This document shows positions 1-9,126 of a DNA stretch of 64,000 nt, in pieces. Location of the stretch: assembly GCA_019359045.1 (NCBI GenBank), contig JAHHIA010000002.1, positions 490,401 to 554,400 of the forward strand. Reading direction: 5' to 3'. Position 1 is the first letter of the stretch. The number at the start of each line of letters is the position of its first letter. The notes under the pieces are model-generated. The model made no database searches. It was not told the DNA's origin and saw nothing but the letters and a program-made list of their open reading frames with translations. The translations under genes and the position numbers were made by a program. The DNA comes from Scytolyngbya sp. HA4215-MV1. GTDB taxonomy: Bacteria > Cyanobacteriota > Cyanobacteriia > Leptolyngbyales > Leptolyngbyaceae.

Positions 1-1
1 G

Positions 2-532
2 ACGGTGTTGCGTCCTGCAGATGGCACAGAAACCTCTGGGGCTTACAAAGTAGCAGTGGAGAATGCCAACCAGAAGAAACCCACGTTGCTAGCACTCTCT
101 CGGTTGCCACAGCCTAACCTGGCTGGAACCTCGATCGAGGGTGTGACCAAGGGTGGCTACACCATCTCCGATAGCCAAGGTACGCCTGACTTGATCTTGA
201 TTGGCACGGGGAGCGAATTGCAACTATGTGCCGCTGCGGCTGACCAACTGCGGAGCGAAGGCAAGAAAGTGCGAGTGGTTTCGTTTGTTTCGTGGGAGTT
301 ATTTGAAGCACAAGATGCGGCGTATAAGGAGTCGGTGCTACCTAAGGCTGTGACGAAGCGCTTGGTAGTGGAAGCGGCTTCGAGCTTTGGCTGGTGCAAG
401 TATGTCGGCGGCGAAGGTGATATTATCAGCATCGATCGCTTTGGTGCTTCGGCTCCGGGCAATGTGTGTCTAGAAAAGTTTGGCTACACTGTGGAGAATG
501 TGTTGGCAAAAGCGAAGACGCTGTTGGGTTAA
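2..532 (+). CDS. tkt: Transketolase, C-terminal part (cut by window edge)
   Basis: Thiamine-diphosphate enzyme of the Calvin cycle and pentose phosphate pathway that moves two-carbon ketol units between sugar phosphates. The reading frame is open to the window edge, so about 177 C-terminal codons are present and the 5' part lies outside. The LRPADGTETSGAY stretch, the ALSRLPQPNL stretch and the C-terminal SIDRFGASAPG segment are typical of the last two transketolase domains. The GTG at position 5 is internal, not a start. It converges on the minus-strand cupS operon, whose terminator lies at 702-740. Confidence 0.95.
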   Translation, partial: TVLRPADGTETSGAYKVAVENANQKKPTLLALSRLPQPNLAGTSIEGVTKGGYTISDSQGTPDLILIGTGSELQLCAAAADQLRSEGKKVRVVSFVSWELFEAQDAAYKESVLPKAVTKRLVVEAASSFGWCKYVGGEGDIISIDRFGASAPGNVCLEKFGYTVENVLAKAKTLLG

Positions 533-701
533 TTAGCTGATTGCTAGCGAATTGACTGCGAGTTCGTAAAATTGATGGGATGGTGGGATGAAGCGCGTTG
601 CTGAGGTCTTGCCGTCCCATTGATTTGATGCATTGATTACTAACGAGAGAGAATTACCAAGCGTGTGACACTACATCCTGATTGACAGACTGGTTCTCTC
701 C

Positions 702-740
702 AAAAATTTCAGGAGGGCAGAAAACATCAGCCCTCCTGAA
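702..740 (-). terminator. Rho-independent terminator of the cupS operon
   Basis: A perfect 11-bp stem (TTCAGGAGGGC at 708-718 with its complement at 730-740) and an 11-nt loop is preceded on the plus strand by AAAAA (702-706). Read on the minus strand it is therefore a GC-rich hairpin followed by a T-run. It lies 43 bp past the cupS stop codon and so closes the ndhF3-ndhD3-cupA-cupS transcript. Confidence 0.8.
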
Positions 741-783
741 GGGGTTCGATCGTTCTCTTTGAGAACGCATTCAGTATCCGGAA

Positions 784-1185
784 CTAGCCCATCAAAATCA
801 CGTTGTCGATTATATGAATGACGCCGTTATCTGCTTCAATGTCGGCTGCAACTACGGTGGCATTTTTTACTTCAAACCCATCTTCTGTATTGACTCGAAT
901 GGGTGACCCTTCGATCGAAGTGACCACGCCTAATTGCTCCAAATCAGCTTTCATTAACTTCCCTGACACGACATGAAAGGTCAGAATTCGAGTGAGCTGA
1001 GGCACATTTTGCACCAACGTTTGCACTGTTCCTGGAGGTAACTTAGCAAACGCCGCATCATTGGGCGCAAATACGGTAAAAGGACCGGGGCTTTTCAAAA
1101 CATCTACTAAACCAGCGACTTGCACAGCGGTGACTAGCGTTTGAAAGGAGCCTGCACCGACTGCAATATCAACGATATCTGCCAT
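784..1185 (-). CDS. cupS: CupS, fasciclin-fold subunit of the NDH-1MS CO2-uptake complex
   Basis: A 133-residue protein that is a single FAS1 (fasciclin) domain: the [17 protein letters not shown] motif is at residues 53-69, followed by [10 protein letters not shown] and the C-terminal [11 protein letters not shown] motif. It has no signal peptide, unlike secreted fasciclins. CupS of Thermosynechococcus has a fasciclin-like fold and closes the ndhF3-ndhD3-cupA-cupS operon. This gene sits in exactly that place, 95 bp after cupA, so CupS is the best call rather than a generic adhesion protein. An AAGGA Shine-Dalgarno sequence precedes the ATG. The name rests on fold plus position, since the sequence itself only shows FAS1. 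Confidence 0.88.
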   Translation of the reverse strand: MADIVDIAVGAGSFQTLVTAVQVAGLVDVLKSPGPFTVFAPNDAAFAKLPPGTVQTLVQNVPQLTRILTFHVVSGKLMKADLEQLGVVTSIEGSPIRVNTEDGFEVKNATVVAADIEADNGVIHIIDNVILMG

Positions 1186-1280
1186 GAGTTTGTCCTTGAT
1201 GGGGAAGAAGTGTGTGGAGAAATGGGGGATGGGGAGATGGAGATAAATTTTACTCTCCTGACTCCCGATTCCCCCCCTAC

Positions 1281-2573
1281 TTACCGATAATCCTGCTTCT
1301 GAATATTCCGAAGTCTGGCTTCTGGACGTTTGAAGCGATCGAGTTGCGCTTCAAAGAAAGCGCGGTTGGCTTCCAAGTGTTTAGGGTTGGGATCATCCAG
1401 GGGATAGAGCAGCGCAGTTCTCAGGGCTTGAATGACGGCTGAGGTAACGCAGTACATCGATCTCTGGAAGCTAATTCCCAACTGGATCAGCGTGTCATCT
1501 TCCCCTCGACAATGTTTCTGGTAATACTCCACCAGATAAGGAGGCAAAAAGTGCAGCATATCCTGCATTAACAGGGTGGGAGGAATCCCAGCCGTACCGA
1601 CTGGAAACACATCAGCGTAAAGAATTCCAAAGTGAAAGTCTTTCTGATCTTCGGGGACCTGTTTCGCCTGAGCGTTGTAGGATTTGGTGCCTCGGAAGGG
1701 AGAAGTGCGGTAGAACACGGCTTCTACATAGGGGAGTGCCGCTTCGTAGAGCCACATGAAGCCTTTCGATTTGGGGATGATTTCGTAGCATTCACCCCGA
1801 ATATAAACGTGATGATAAATAGGACGACCTGCGATCGCAAAAATGCCATTTACCAGAAAGTTCATCGCTTCTGGAACGCTGGTCAGTTTCCCTTCATCAT
1901 ACAAATCCGACATTTCAAAAAACACAGGAGCCATAATTTCCCAGAACAACCCCAGATTGGCGTAGTAGGACATTTGGCGACATTGTTCTAGAAACATGTC
2001 AGGAAATAGTTTGTATAATCCCAACATCAATGGGTTGTATTTGAAATATGCCTTGATAGCGCGATCAGCATTTGCTTTGTACTCGTCACTATCGAGGTAA
2101 GGGTCAAATTGTCCGCCCATCCCCCGATGCCAGAGCATTGCCCGCATACATTCTTCGGCAAACTCCATGTTGATGCGATCGTGCCAGAGGTGGTGGAACA
2201 GCTTGGGCATCTTGAAAGTTTCGCCCTTTTCCATAAAGGCCAGCAGTTCTGGATGTGCGGTTGCTTCACCTCGCCAGATTCGCAAATCGGCGTCATCACC
2301 TGCGTAGTGGTTATGGAGATCGAGATATTCCTGCGAAATGAAGTACTTGAACATAGGCAGCGGATCGAGGAATACTTGCTCAGCAATATAGAGCAAGTCC
2401 CGCCAGTAAAAGTCCATCGGTACGGCATACGCTTTGTACAGGCCGATGATCTGCATCAGGTTTTCTGGCGTATCGGGTAACATGGCACCGCCTGCTTCCA
2501 GGCGATGAATCACATCGGCAAATTCGTGTTCAGAGGGGGGAAGTGCAGTTTTGGTTGGAGTTGCGAGGGTCAT
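1281..2573 (-). CDS. cupA: CO2 hydration protein CupA (ChpY), inducible NDH-1MS complex
   Basis: A 430-residue soluble subunit that docks on the membrane arm of NDH-1MS and carries out redox-driven hydration of CO2 to bicarbonate on the cytoplasmic face of the thylakoid. Family marks are the [10 protein letters not shown] block (H131, D132, R133), the [19 protein letters not shown] block and the [11 protein letters not shown] block near the C terminus. The conserved His/Arg cluster is where structures of this complex place the metal site; that mapping is by family, not proven here. Its length of about 430 and its ndhF3-ndhD3 partners make it CupA, not the shorter CupB encoded at 25.8 kb. It lies downstream of ndhD3 and upstream of cupS in one minus-strand operon. 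Confidence 0.95.
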   Translation of the reverse strand: MTLATPTKTALPPSEHEFADVIHRLEAGGAMLPDTPENLMQIIGLYKAYAVPMDFYWRDLLYIAEQVFLDPLPMFKYFISQEYLDLHNHYAGDDADLRIWRGEATAHPELLAFMEKGETFKMPKLFHHLWHDRINMEFAEECMRAMLWHRGMGGQFDPYLDSDEYKANADRAIKAYFKYNPLMLGLYKLFPDMFLEQCRQMSYYANLGLFWEIMAPVFFEMSDLYDEGKLTSVPEAMNFLVNGIFAIAGRPIYHHVYIRGECYEIIPKSKGFMWLYEAALPYVEAVFYRTSPFRGTKSYNAQAKQVPEDQKDFHFGILYADVFPVGTAGIPPTLLMQDMLHFLPPYLVEYYQKHCRGEDDTLIQLGISFQRSMYCVTSAVIQALRTALLYPLDDPNPKHLEANRAFFEAQLDRFKRPEARLRNIQKQDYR

Positions 2574-2771
2574 AGTGGTCGGAAAATAGATGGTTGGGGT
2601 GAGGAGACGGTAATAGGGAGAAGGGTTCGGAGTCAGGTCATGTTGCAGTCACTTAAGCTAGAAGCTCTGCGATCGCGGCACAGGAGGATGAGACTCTGGA
2701 GAGTGGTTTCCAGCGGATTATGAGAATGAGCGCTTGATGCTTTTAGACTTCTGACTCCTCGCTCCTGATTC

Positions 2772-4295
2772 CTAATTTCTGAATGTAGGTGTTTGAAATC
2801 CGCTCATGGTTGGCTGGTCATTGAGCGCCACCTGCTCAACATGATTGGTCGTTAACGCCGCAACCATCACATTGGTGGTGGGTTCTGTCCACCGCAATAG
2901 CCAGGTTGGTTGCACACCCAGGAACAGAATCAGCGCTGCTAAAACCAGGGCAGGTGTTTGCTCACGCATTGTCACCTGGGGATAGTAAGCAGTGTCGTTG
3001 TCCAACTTGCCGAAGCAGGTGCGATTCAGCAAAATCACAAAGTAAACTGCCGTCAATCCACTGGCGATGATGCATAACAGCGTAATAATTGGAAAAGTGG
3101 AGAAACTACCTTGAAAAACTAGGAATTCTGCCACAAAACCCACTAAACCAGGAATACCAGCGCTTGCCATACCACCCACGACCAAGAGAGAACTGGTGAG
3201 CGGTAGACCCCGAATGGGATTCAACAGACCGTTCAATTGATCCAATTCACGGGTACCAACTTTGGCTTCTACCACACCCACTAGGTAAAACAACAGCGCC
3301 AGAATTAAGCCGTGGCTGACCATTTGCCCGATCGCCCCCAGCAGACTGAGCTGCGTTCCGGCAGCACAAGCTACCAGCACATACCCCATGTGTCCAATGG
3401 AACTATATGCCACCATGCGCTTGATATCCGTTTGGGAAATTGCAGTCAGCGCACCATACAACACACTCACAACCCCAATAATGGCTAACCCCGGTGAAAC
3501 CAAGGTCCAGGTTTCTGGAAACAACTGCAAGCCAAATCGGACGATGCCATAAGTACCCAACTTTGCCAAAATGCCGCCCAGTAAGATTGCGACTGGCGGA
3601 GAGGCTTCCACATAGGCATCGGGTAACCAGGTATGTAGTGGAATCAAAGGGGTTTTAATACCAAACCCAACTAGCAAGATAGTTAACAGAATCAGTTGTG
3701 CATTCAGGGGCAAATTGCTAGGGGAAACCGCATTGTAATCAAAACTGGAGGAACCACTCAGCCAGGTTAACCCTAAAAAACCGACCAGAATCAGCACACC
3801 TGAAACGGCAGTATAGATGAGGAACTTCATCGCTGCATAATCGCGTTTTTGACCGCCCCAGATAGCAATCATTAAATACAGCGGAATCAGTTCGACCTCA
3901 TAAAACAATACGAACAGCAATAGGTTTTGGGCAAGAAAGGCTCCGGCGATGCCCCCACAGACTAACAAGGTCAGCACATAAAATAGACGAGGACGAATGA
4001 TCTGCTCACTACTGCTGTAAATGACAATCCAGATCAGCACACTGTTGAGCGCGAGTAGAGGCAGGGACAAGCCATCGACTCCCAAAGTGTAGGTCAAACC
4101 CAGCGAGTCGAGCCAGGGTAAGACTTCTTGCATTTGCATTGCCGAAGTGCCAAGGTCAAATCGCCAGAGTAAAGAAAGTGTCCATAGCAGGTTGAGGGTT
4201 GCGATCGTCAAGGCTGCCAAACGCGACCGATTCATCGGCACCAGACTGATCAGCGCAGCCCCAAAAATAGGTAACCAGATAAGAGTACTGAGCAT
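2772..4295 (-). CDS. ndhD3: NDH-1MS membrane subunit NdhD3
   Basis: A 507-residue polytopic antiporter-like subunit (complex I ND4/NuoM family) of the low-CO2-inducible NDH-1MS complex in the thylakoid membrane. It shows the FYEVELIPLYLMIAIWGG segment with the conserved transmembrane Glu, the PLIPLHTWLPDAYVEASPP segment and the YSSIGHMGYVLVACAAG segment of proton-pumping subunits. Start is the ATG at 4295, 63 bp after the ndhF3 stop. The number 3 comes from operon context (with cupA and a fasciclin-like cupS); the paralogue at 27-28.5 kb sits with cupB and is ndhD4. Confidence 0.94.
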   Translation of the reverse strand: MLSTLIWLPIFGAALISLVPMNRSRLAALTIATLNLLWTLSLLWRFDLGTSAMQMQEVLPWLDSLGLTYTLGVDGLSLPLLALNSVLIWIVIYSSSEQIIRPRLFYVLTLLVCGGIAGAFLAQNLLLFVLFYEVELIPLYLMIAIWGGQKRDYAAMKFLIYTAVSGVLILVGFLGLTWLSGSSSFDYNAVSPSNLPLNAQLILLTILLVGFGIKTPLIPLHTWLPDAYVEASPPVAILLGGILAKLGTYGIVRFGLQLFPETWTLVSPGLAIIGVVSVLYGALTAISQTDIKRMVAYSSIGHMGYVLVACAAGTQLSLLGAIGQMVSHGLILALLFYLVGVVEAKVGTRELDQLNGLLNPIRGLPLTSSLLVVGGMASAGIPGLVGFVAEFLVFQGSFSTFPIITLLCIIASGLTAVYFVILLNRTCFGKLDNDTAYYPQVTMREQTPALVLAALILFLGVQPTWLLRWTEPTTNVMVAALTTNHVEQVALNDQPTMSGFQTPTFRN

Positions 4296-4358
4296 AGTTG
4301 GAAAAGGATGAAGGTGGAGATAGGGAAGGGAAAGGCGGTTAGCGATGTATAGTCGGTT

Positions 4359-6197
4359 TTACAATTGCGGTGACCACAGCATCAAACCACCGACAAGCAA
4401 GGCTCCCAGCACGATCGTGAGAACGTAGGATTGTGCCTGCCCAGAGGTGCTGTATTTCAAGGTTTGTCCACTAAAAATTGTGACAATCCCAAACAGATTC
4501 ACAATGCCATCCACAATATAGCGATCGACCCAAGAAGTAATCTGAGATACCAGCCCCACACTAAATACGATGCTGAGACGGTACAACTTTGCCGTATAGA
4601 AATCATGTGCCAGCAAATCCTGAAGCCCATGGAGGGGAAATTGTACTGGCTTTGCTACGGCATTGCTCAGATAAACCACGGCTCCAATCCCACAGCCTGT
4701 CAAACTTGACCAAAGCAACAACAGCGCTACATCTTTGTTCAACTCTACCCAGCTAGGTAATAGGGCAAAGGATTGCAGAAGCATGGGTAAATGGACGACA
4801 AAGCCAAGCAAAATCATCATGGGTAATATCATCAACCAGTGCACTTCAGGCGATCTCTGTGCCATCTGCTTCGCTTTTCCCCCGAAGATTAGACTAAACA
4901 CACGAGTCAAACTGAATGCTGTTACCCCATTCACCAACAATACCAAGCCCAGCAACCAGGGTTGTGTACTCCACAAACTATCTGCCAACTGCAACAGTGC
5001 CCAAAAGCTCCCCAGAGGTGGCAATCCAATTAAACCAGCCGCACCGATAATAAATGCCAAACCCGAAATGGGACGACGGGACCACAGTCCGCCCAATTGG
5101 GTTACATCCTGGGTGGTGCTGTTCCAAATCACGGCTCCTACACTCATGACCAGCAATGCAATCGCTAACGCATGAGTCAGGACCAACAAGAGTGCTGCCT
5201 GAATTTGATTGACCCCTACCGCAATAAATACCAGACCCATGTAAGCTGTCACTGAGTACGACAAGGTTCGCTTGACGTCAATCTGCGCCAGCGCAATCAA
5301 AGAACCCCCGATCGCACTAATTGAACCAATCACCACCAACGTTGTCATCACCACTGAAGACAAAGCCAGTACCGGCGCTAACCTAATCAGCACCCAAGCT
5401 CCCGTTGCCACTACGACCGAGTTCCGCAAAATCGTACTGGGGAGTGGACCTTCCATGGCTTCATCTAACCACAAGTGCAAGGGAAACTGAGCGCACTTAC
5501 CCATGGGACCTGCGATTAGAGCCAATCCCACCAACGTCATCACGGTTGGATCAACCTCCGCAGTTTGCGCCCAAGCTGCCAATTCGGTAAAGTTCCAGGT
5601 GCCCGCCAGGGGCAACAATGCCACCACTCCCATCAGCAAGAACAAGTCACCTACCCGTTTTGTCAGGAATGCATCTCGCGCTCCCGTCACCACTAGAGAT
5701 TGATTGAACCAGAACCCAACCAGCAGATAAGTGCCTAGGGTCAAAATTTCTAGAACGATGTAACTGAAAAATAGTGAATTACACAGAACCAGGGCACACA
5801 TTCCTGCTTCGAAGAGTGCCAGCAGCGAAAAGAATCGTGCCCAGCCCCAATCCATTTCGAGGTAGCCGATCGCATACACTTGAGCCAATAGATTTAACCC
5901 AGTAATCACTACAGTGGCTGCCACGGTTAAGGCAGAAATCTCGATCGGCAGAGTCAGATCAAGATTGGCAACCTGCAACCAGGGAAAAAACAACTGTTTG
6001 GCGGGTTGATTCCAGACCATTGGTAAAACCAGCAGTCCGTGTAAAAACGACAAAAACGTCATTAACAAATTCAAATAGCCTGCCGGTCGAGGACCCGTGA
6101 GGCGAGTAATTGAAGGAAACCAAAGCGCAGATAGCACAGCACCTGCTAGCGCATAGCAAGGTACCAGCCAGATGCTCTCGAGGAGAATCTGATCCAT
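4359..6197 (-). CDS. ndhF3: NDH-1MS membrane subunit NdhF3
   Basis: A 612-residue ND5/NuoL-family subunit, the distal proton-channel module of NDH-1MS that carries CupA. It has about 15-16 hydrophobic segments, with the antiporter motifs AGPMGKCAQFPLHLWLDEAM and MEGPLPSTILRNSVVVATGA, and a C-terminal amphipathic region containing ITSWVDRYIVDGIVNLFG. First gene of the ndhF3-ndhD3-cupA-cupS operon; the ATG at 6197 opens with MDQILLESIWLVP. In other cyanobacteria this operon is induced by carbon limitation through the LysR repressor NdhR (CcmR). The upstream A/T-rich leader fits such control but no confident operator could be defined. Confidence 0.94.
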   Translation of the reverse strand: MDQILLESIWLVPCYALAGAVLSALWFPSITRLTGPRPAGYLNLLMTFLSFLHGLLVLPMVWNQPAKQLFFPWLQVANLDLTLPIEISALTVAATVVITGLNLLAQVYAIGYLEMDWGWARFFSLLALFEAGMCALVLCNSLFFSYIVLEILTLGTYLLVGFWFNQSLVVTGARDAFLTKRVGDLFLLMGVVALLPLAGTWNFTELAAWAQTAEVDPTVMTLVGLALIAGPMGKCAQFPLHLWLDEAMEGPLPSTILRNSVVVATGAWVLIRLAPVLALSSVVMTTLVVIGSISAIGGSLIALAQIDVKRTLSYSVTAYMGLVFIAVGVNQIQAALLLVLTHALAIALLVMSVGAVIWNSTTQDVTQLGGLWSRRPISGLAFIIGAAGLIGLPPLGSFWALLQLADSLWSTQPWLLGLVLLVNGVTAFSLTRVFSLIFGGKAKQMAQRSPEVHWLMILPMMILLGFVVHLPMLLQSFALLPSWVELNKDVALLLLWSSLTGCGIGAVVYLSNAVAKPVQFPLHGLQDLLAHDFYTAKLYRLSIVFSVGLVSQITSWVDRYIVDGIVNLFGIVTIFSGQTLKYSTSGQAQSYVLTIVLGALLVGGLMLWSPQL

Positions 6198-6442
6198 AGA
6201 TAGAATGACCTCTTATTGTCAAAAGCCTGCGTCGCAAGTCACCCCTGGAACTGCCTAAGACAGCAGCCTTGAGAACCAGAAGTTCACTTGCTTGATTAAG
6301 ATAATATAAGAAGACGACATAATTAAAAATCAATAGTTTCAATTTTATAAATAGATCTAAGTCTATTCATTGGTGTATGACCGATTTGCGCGCTGCTACC
6401 GTCAGGGTTTGCCTTTTTGCCAAATGACTGGGATTCATGCAT
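6198..6442 (-). promoter_or_regulatory. Upstream region of the ndhF3 operon
   Basis: About 245 bp between ccaA and ndhF3, both on the minus strand, with an A/T-rich part at about 6290-6370. On the minus strand a TATATTAT stretch near 6302-6310 could be a -10 box. An imperfect AATCAAT/TCAATTT arrangement near 6328-6345 resembles the AT-rich half-sites bound by LysR-type regulators such as NdhR. The exact sites are inferred; only the base composition and the motifs are seen. Confidence 0.4.
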
Positions 6443-7213
6443 TCAGTGTTCTTGCGGTGTCAGTCTGCTGTGTGCTTCTAAATTTTCCCATTCTGATCGG
6501 GAAGCAGGTTCTGAAATGGTGGGAGGGGCTTGAATCTGAGTCAGTTCGCACGCAACTGGAGCAGGAATTAAGTCGGGCAAGTCCGTAGAAACCTGAGCTT
6601 GGGGCAAGACATAATTATGGCTATTGGGGTCATAAGCCATCACTTCCCCTGTAGTCAGGTTATAAATCCAACCATAAATTTTGAGCTTGCCCTGATAAAG
6701 TCTGGAATGAATGACTGGATAGGTTTTTAGATTTTCGATCTGGGTCAAGACATTCTCCGCGATCGCAATTTCCAACAGATCTTCACCTTGCAAGTGGCTA
6801 TAGTTTTCCTTGACTAACCGCCGTGTGGCTTCTGCCTGCTTTAGCCAGTTGTACATCAAAGGCATATCTTCTTGCAGTTCATTGAGTTTTAATAACCCGT
6901 TAATCGCTCCGCAATGGGAATGTCCGCAGACAATAATTTGCTCAATGCCAAGGGAATGAATTGCGTATTCTACTGTTGCTCCTTCACCACTATTGGTGGC
7001 TCCAAAAGGAGGAATAATATTGCCAGCATTGCGAATAATAAAAAGTTCTCCGACTTCTGCCTGAGTAATTAAATTGGGCACAATTCGAGAATCAGAACAG
7101 GTAATAAACAATACCCTCGGTTTCTGACCCTGGGTTAATTCAATAAATAAATCTTGGTGGGCAGAAAAGTAAGTATTCTTAAACTCTCCCAATCCTCTAA
7201 TGAGCTTTTTCAT
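6443..7213 (-). CDS. ccaA: Beta-class carbonic anhydrase CcaA (IcfA), carboxysomal type
   Basis: A 256-residue zinc enzyme that converts bicarbonate to CO2; the CcaA type acts inside the beta-carboxysome. Zinc ligands are C39 (in CSDSR, with the D41/R43 dyad), H98 and C101 (GHSHCGA). The sequence matches the CcaA pattern along its length, including AGNIIPP, LLKLNELQE, EATRRLV and the C-terminal GWIYNLTTGEVMAYD. The C-terminal tail is about 20 residues shorter than in model CcaA proteins. It lies 245 bp upstream of ndhF3 on the same strand and so may share low-CO2 control. CcaA is recruited by CcmM, encoded 25 kb away in this window. Confidence 0.93.
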   Translation of the reverse strand: MKKLIRGLGEFKNTYFSAHQDLFIELTQGQKPRVLFITCSDSRIVPNLITQAEVGELFIIRNAGNIIPPFGATNSGEGATVEYAIHSLGIEQIIVCGHSHCGAINGLLKLNELQEDMPLMYNWLKQAEATRRLVKENYSHLQGEDLLEIAIAENVLTQIENLKTYPVIHSRLYQGKLKIYGWIYNLTTGEVMAYDPNSHNYVLPQAQVSTDLPDLIPAPVACELTQIQAPPTISEPASRSEWENLEAHSRLTPQEH

Positions 7214-7469
7214 GACGCCAGCCCTGTTGTTGCAACGATTGAGTTGGATAAGGTGAATAACTCGTGTCTTTCCTAAAAAATATGGAAGACGTTTGGTTTA
7301 AAAATATTGTGATGTCATCCTACCCTGAGTTTTTACTCAATCACGACTTCAAAAACAGTTTGTTGTAATACTCAGGACACCGGGTTATCGGATTTGGCGA
7401 TGCCCCATTCTCTGCGGGAAATGCGATTTCTTTTCCAATATCGCTATTGCTCAGACTGTCAACATGATT

Positions 7470-7560
7470 TGAGTTATGTTCTAGACATGTTGTTGGTATT
7501 TTTGAAAGCTCTGCTCAGCAAAGCTTTCAAAAATACCAACAACACTTTTGAAGCACTACC
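7470..7560. repeat. Dispersed hairpin repeat, copy 1
   Basis: A perfect 22-bp inverted repeat (arms 7489-7510 and 7522-7543, outer end GTTGTTGGTATTTTTGAAAG) around an 11-nt loop containing CTCAGCA. Flanking bases GTTATGTTCTAGACATGT on the left and ACTTTTGAAGCACTAC on the right recur at the other copies (48.2 kb, and inverted with altered arms at 25.7 kb), which defines an element of about 85-90 bp. It has no coding capacity. It lies in the intergenic gap 7214-7899, which is otherwise non-coding apart from the promoter at 7789-7820. Confidence 0.85.
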
Positions 7561-7788
7561 TACGATTCGATTGGGCTGTAGGGGCAAAAATGGCTGAAAC
7601 CCAATCAAAAATCTTGTGCCAAATACTAACTAAGCCCCGACGAAATCTGGATCGTATTTTGTTTGAGGCTCTAAGACAATTGTGACGATCTCAAGCCACC
7701 TCAACCCAAAATTCATTACCTGGCATATCGGCTGAAACAACCGATTCATCAATCGATTAAAAATGTCATGTTTTCTTGACCAAATTGT

Positions 7789-7820
7789 TTGACTACGAAC
7801 AGTCTTTAGTCTAATAATAT
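7789..7820 (+). promoter_or_regulatory. Sigma-70-type promoter of the small secreted protein gene
   Basis: TTGACT at 7789-7794 is a near-consensus -35 box. After a 17-bp spacer comes TAATAA (7812-7817), overlapping TAATAT, as the -10. This leaves a 5' leader of about 75 nt before the ATG at 7900, which has an AGGAGA ribosome binding site. GACT/AGTC half-sites inside the spacer could bind a regulator, but that is speculative. Confidence 0.6.
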
Positions 7821-7899
7821 AAATAGTGACAGTGCAGCTTAGTACTGAACTCAAAAATTCTATCCACACATTTCACTCACTACACACAGGAGAACTTTT

Positions 7900-8256
7900 A
7901 TGCAACGCTTCATTTTGGCTAGTTTGACGACTCTCGTGCTTGCAACAGCGATCGCCCCGGCTGCCAAAGCAGAATCCACGGCGGTTAATCTTTACACTGT
8001 CAGCACCGCTAAGGCCTCATCAGCTCAACTGACCCCCGCTCAATTGGTGGCACTGGCAAATCAGGGCTATTTCAAAGTTCAAGGTATTCCTGGCAGTGCA
8101 GTGTTGACGGCGCAATACAATCTGGGCAACATTCGTGCTCAAGATCTCGTTGAAGGTGCAATCCAGGCAAATCGGCTCTCCCCCCAAGCTGCGAACGATG
8201 CGGGGTATATCGCTGCGGTGGATAGCCAGTTGCGAACCATCAACCTCAACTTCTAG
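7900..8256 (+). CDS. Small exported protein of unknown function
   Basis: A 118-residue protein with a clear Sec signal peptide: basic MQR, hydrophobic FILASLTTLVLATAIA, then a likely AKA|E cleavage near residue 24. The mature part of about 94 residues has no Cys and includes LTPAQLVALANQGYFKVQGIPG and a second helical stretch (RLSPQAANDAGYIAAVDSQL). I do not recognise a named family. An AGGAGA ribosome binding site and a good promoter (7789-7820) support it being real. It is monocistronic and followed by the MITE-like element. It would act in the periplasm, thylakoid lumen or outside the cell. Confidence 0.85.
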   Translation: MQRFILASLTTLVLATAIAPAAKAESTAVNLYTVSTAKASSAQLTPAQLVALANQGYFKVQGIPGSAVLTAQYNLGNIRAQDLVEGAIQANRLSPQAANDAGYIAAVDSQLRTINLNF

Positions 8257-8316
8257 AACGTCTGATATTGGATGTGCCTTGTCTGAGGGCGTGATCCGCC
8301 TTCAGACAGGCTGGCG

Positions 8317-8456
8317 CTGATTGACTGACAAAACTCCTCAAATCCTGATTCTTGCGTAGGTTGGGTTAGCGTGAGCGTAACCCAACGCAACCGCTGTTGG
8401 TGTTGGGTTTCACGTTGTTCAACCCAACCTACAAAAAAGATTTGTCAGTCAATCAG
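8317..8456. mobile_element. MITE-like element with 16-bp terminal inverted repeats and a 10-bp target duplication
   Basis: The ends CTGATTGACTGACAAA (8317-8332) and its exact complement (8441-8456) bound a 140-bp non-coding element. The 10-mer CAGGCTGGCG occurs directly on both sides (8307-8316 and 8457-8466), as expected for a target-site duplication. Inside is a second inverted repeat, GTAGGTTGGGTT to AACCCAACCTAC (about 8357-8432), a motif widespread in cyanobacterial intergenic DNA. It encodes no transposase, so it would need one supplied in trans. The duplication length fits several IS families (IS4-like among them); the family is not resolved. Confidence 0.75.
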
Positions 8457-8579
8457 CAGGCTGGCGGGAGGTCGTGTGTGTTTAGTCTCTGACCCAAGTG
8501 CTCTGATGCCGCTTCGATCGTCCACAATGTCAGCAAAATTTGATTAAAAAGTATCAGGAAAAGATAACTTTAGTAGTTT

Positions 8580-9050
8580 ATGCTACAGAAAAATCCTATA
8601 TTTAAAGAAGGTCTACTCTCTGGACAGCTACTCTACCTTACTTTGCACTCTTTGCCGTCAATGATTATGAACCATGTACTTCACGCGACTGATGCCCAAA
8701 CCCTTGCCAGACATCGGGATAATCTACTGGCATCTCTGTCTCGCCGTCTAGAAATCGCCAGAGCGGCTAAAAACGCTCAATTAATCGAACTGCTGGAACA
8801 AGAGAAACGGCAGCTTGCCACTGACAAAACACTTCCCCAAGCCTCAAAACCATTGAGCGTCTGGTTCAATGGCTTTGTGAAAAAACTGGTTCAAACGATC
8901 GCAGGTAGCGCTGAACTAGAAGCTTTTCAGTTTAAGAATGGCAGCGATCTTTGGTGGTATGCCTTCGACCCTCGTACAGGTCGTTGTATCTATGCCGATT
9001 CTGAGGCAGAACTGCGGTTGTGGATTGAAACCAACTATCAGGGCAGATAG
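8580..9050 (+). CDS. Conserved hypothetical protein, helical N-terminus and compact C-terminal domain
   Basis: Up to 156 residues. The real start is uncertain: the ATGs at 8661 and 8667 (MIMNHVLHATDAQT) begin just before the conserved-looking part, and no candidate has a convincing ribosome binding site. The N-terminal half is a charged helical region (ARHRDNLLASLSRRLEIARA then LLEQEKRQL). The C-terminal half (SVWFNGFVKKL, GSDLWWYAFDPRTGRCIYADS, LRLWIETNY) looks like a small folded domain. I do not recognise a function. It has no signal peptide or membrane segment. It is followed by a strong bidirectional terminator. Confidence 0.75.
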   Translation: MLQKNPIFKEGLLSGQLLYLTLHSLPSMIMNHVLHATDAQTLARHRDNLLASLSRRLEIARAAKNAQLIELLEQEKRQLATDKTLPQASKPLSVWFNGFVKKLVQTIAGSAELEAFQFKNGSDLWWYAFDPRTGRCIYADSEAELRLWIETNYQGR

Positions 9051-9074
9051 AGACGGACGACATGAGGATCCAAA

Positions 9075-9101
9075 CAAAAAACGCTCATTGAGCGTTTTTT
9101 T
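9075..9101. terminator. Bidirectional rho-independent terminator
   Basis: AAAAAACGCTCA-T-TGAGCGTTTTTT forms a near-perfect palindrome with A-runs and T-runs on both sides, so it works on either strand. It separates the convergent genes ending at 9050 (plus) and 9127 (minus). Confidence 0.88.
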
Positions 9102-9126
9102 GATGGTGCTTGCTCAATTGATGAGG

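Noticed and set aside
784-1185. Secreted adhesion-type fasciclin protein
   Set aside because: No signal peptide, and it sits at the end of the ndhF3-ndhD3-cupA operon, where CupS, itself a fasciclin-fold protein, is expected.
6370-6588. Plus-strand ORF of 72 residues over the 3' end of ccaA
   Set aside because: It lies mostly antisense to ccaA, which has clear zinc-site conservation. No ribosome binding site or family.
7630-7869. Minus-strand ORF of 79 residues between ccaA and the small secreted protein
   Set aside because: It overlaps the promoter of the plus-strand gene, shows no family features, and has a Leu/Ile/Arg-rich composition typical of chance frames in A/T-rich DNA.
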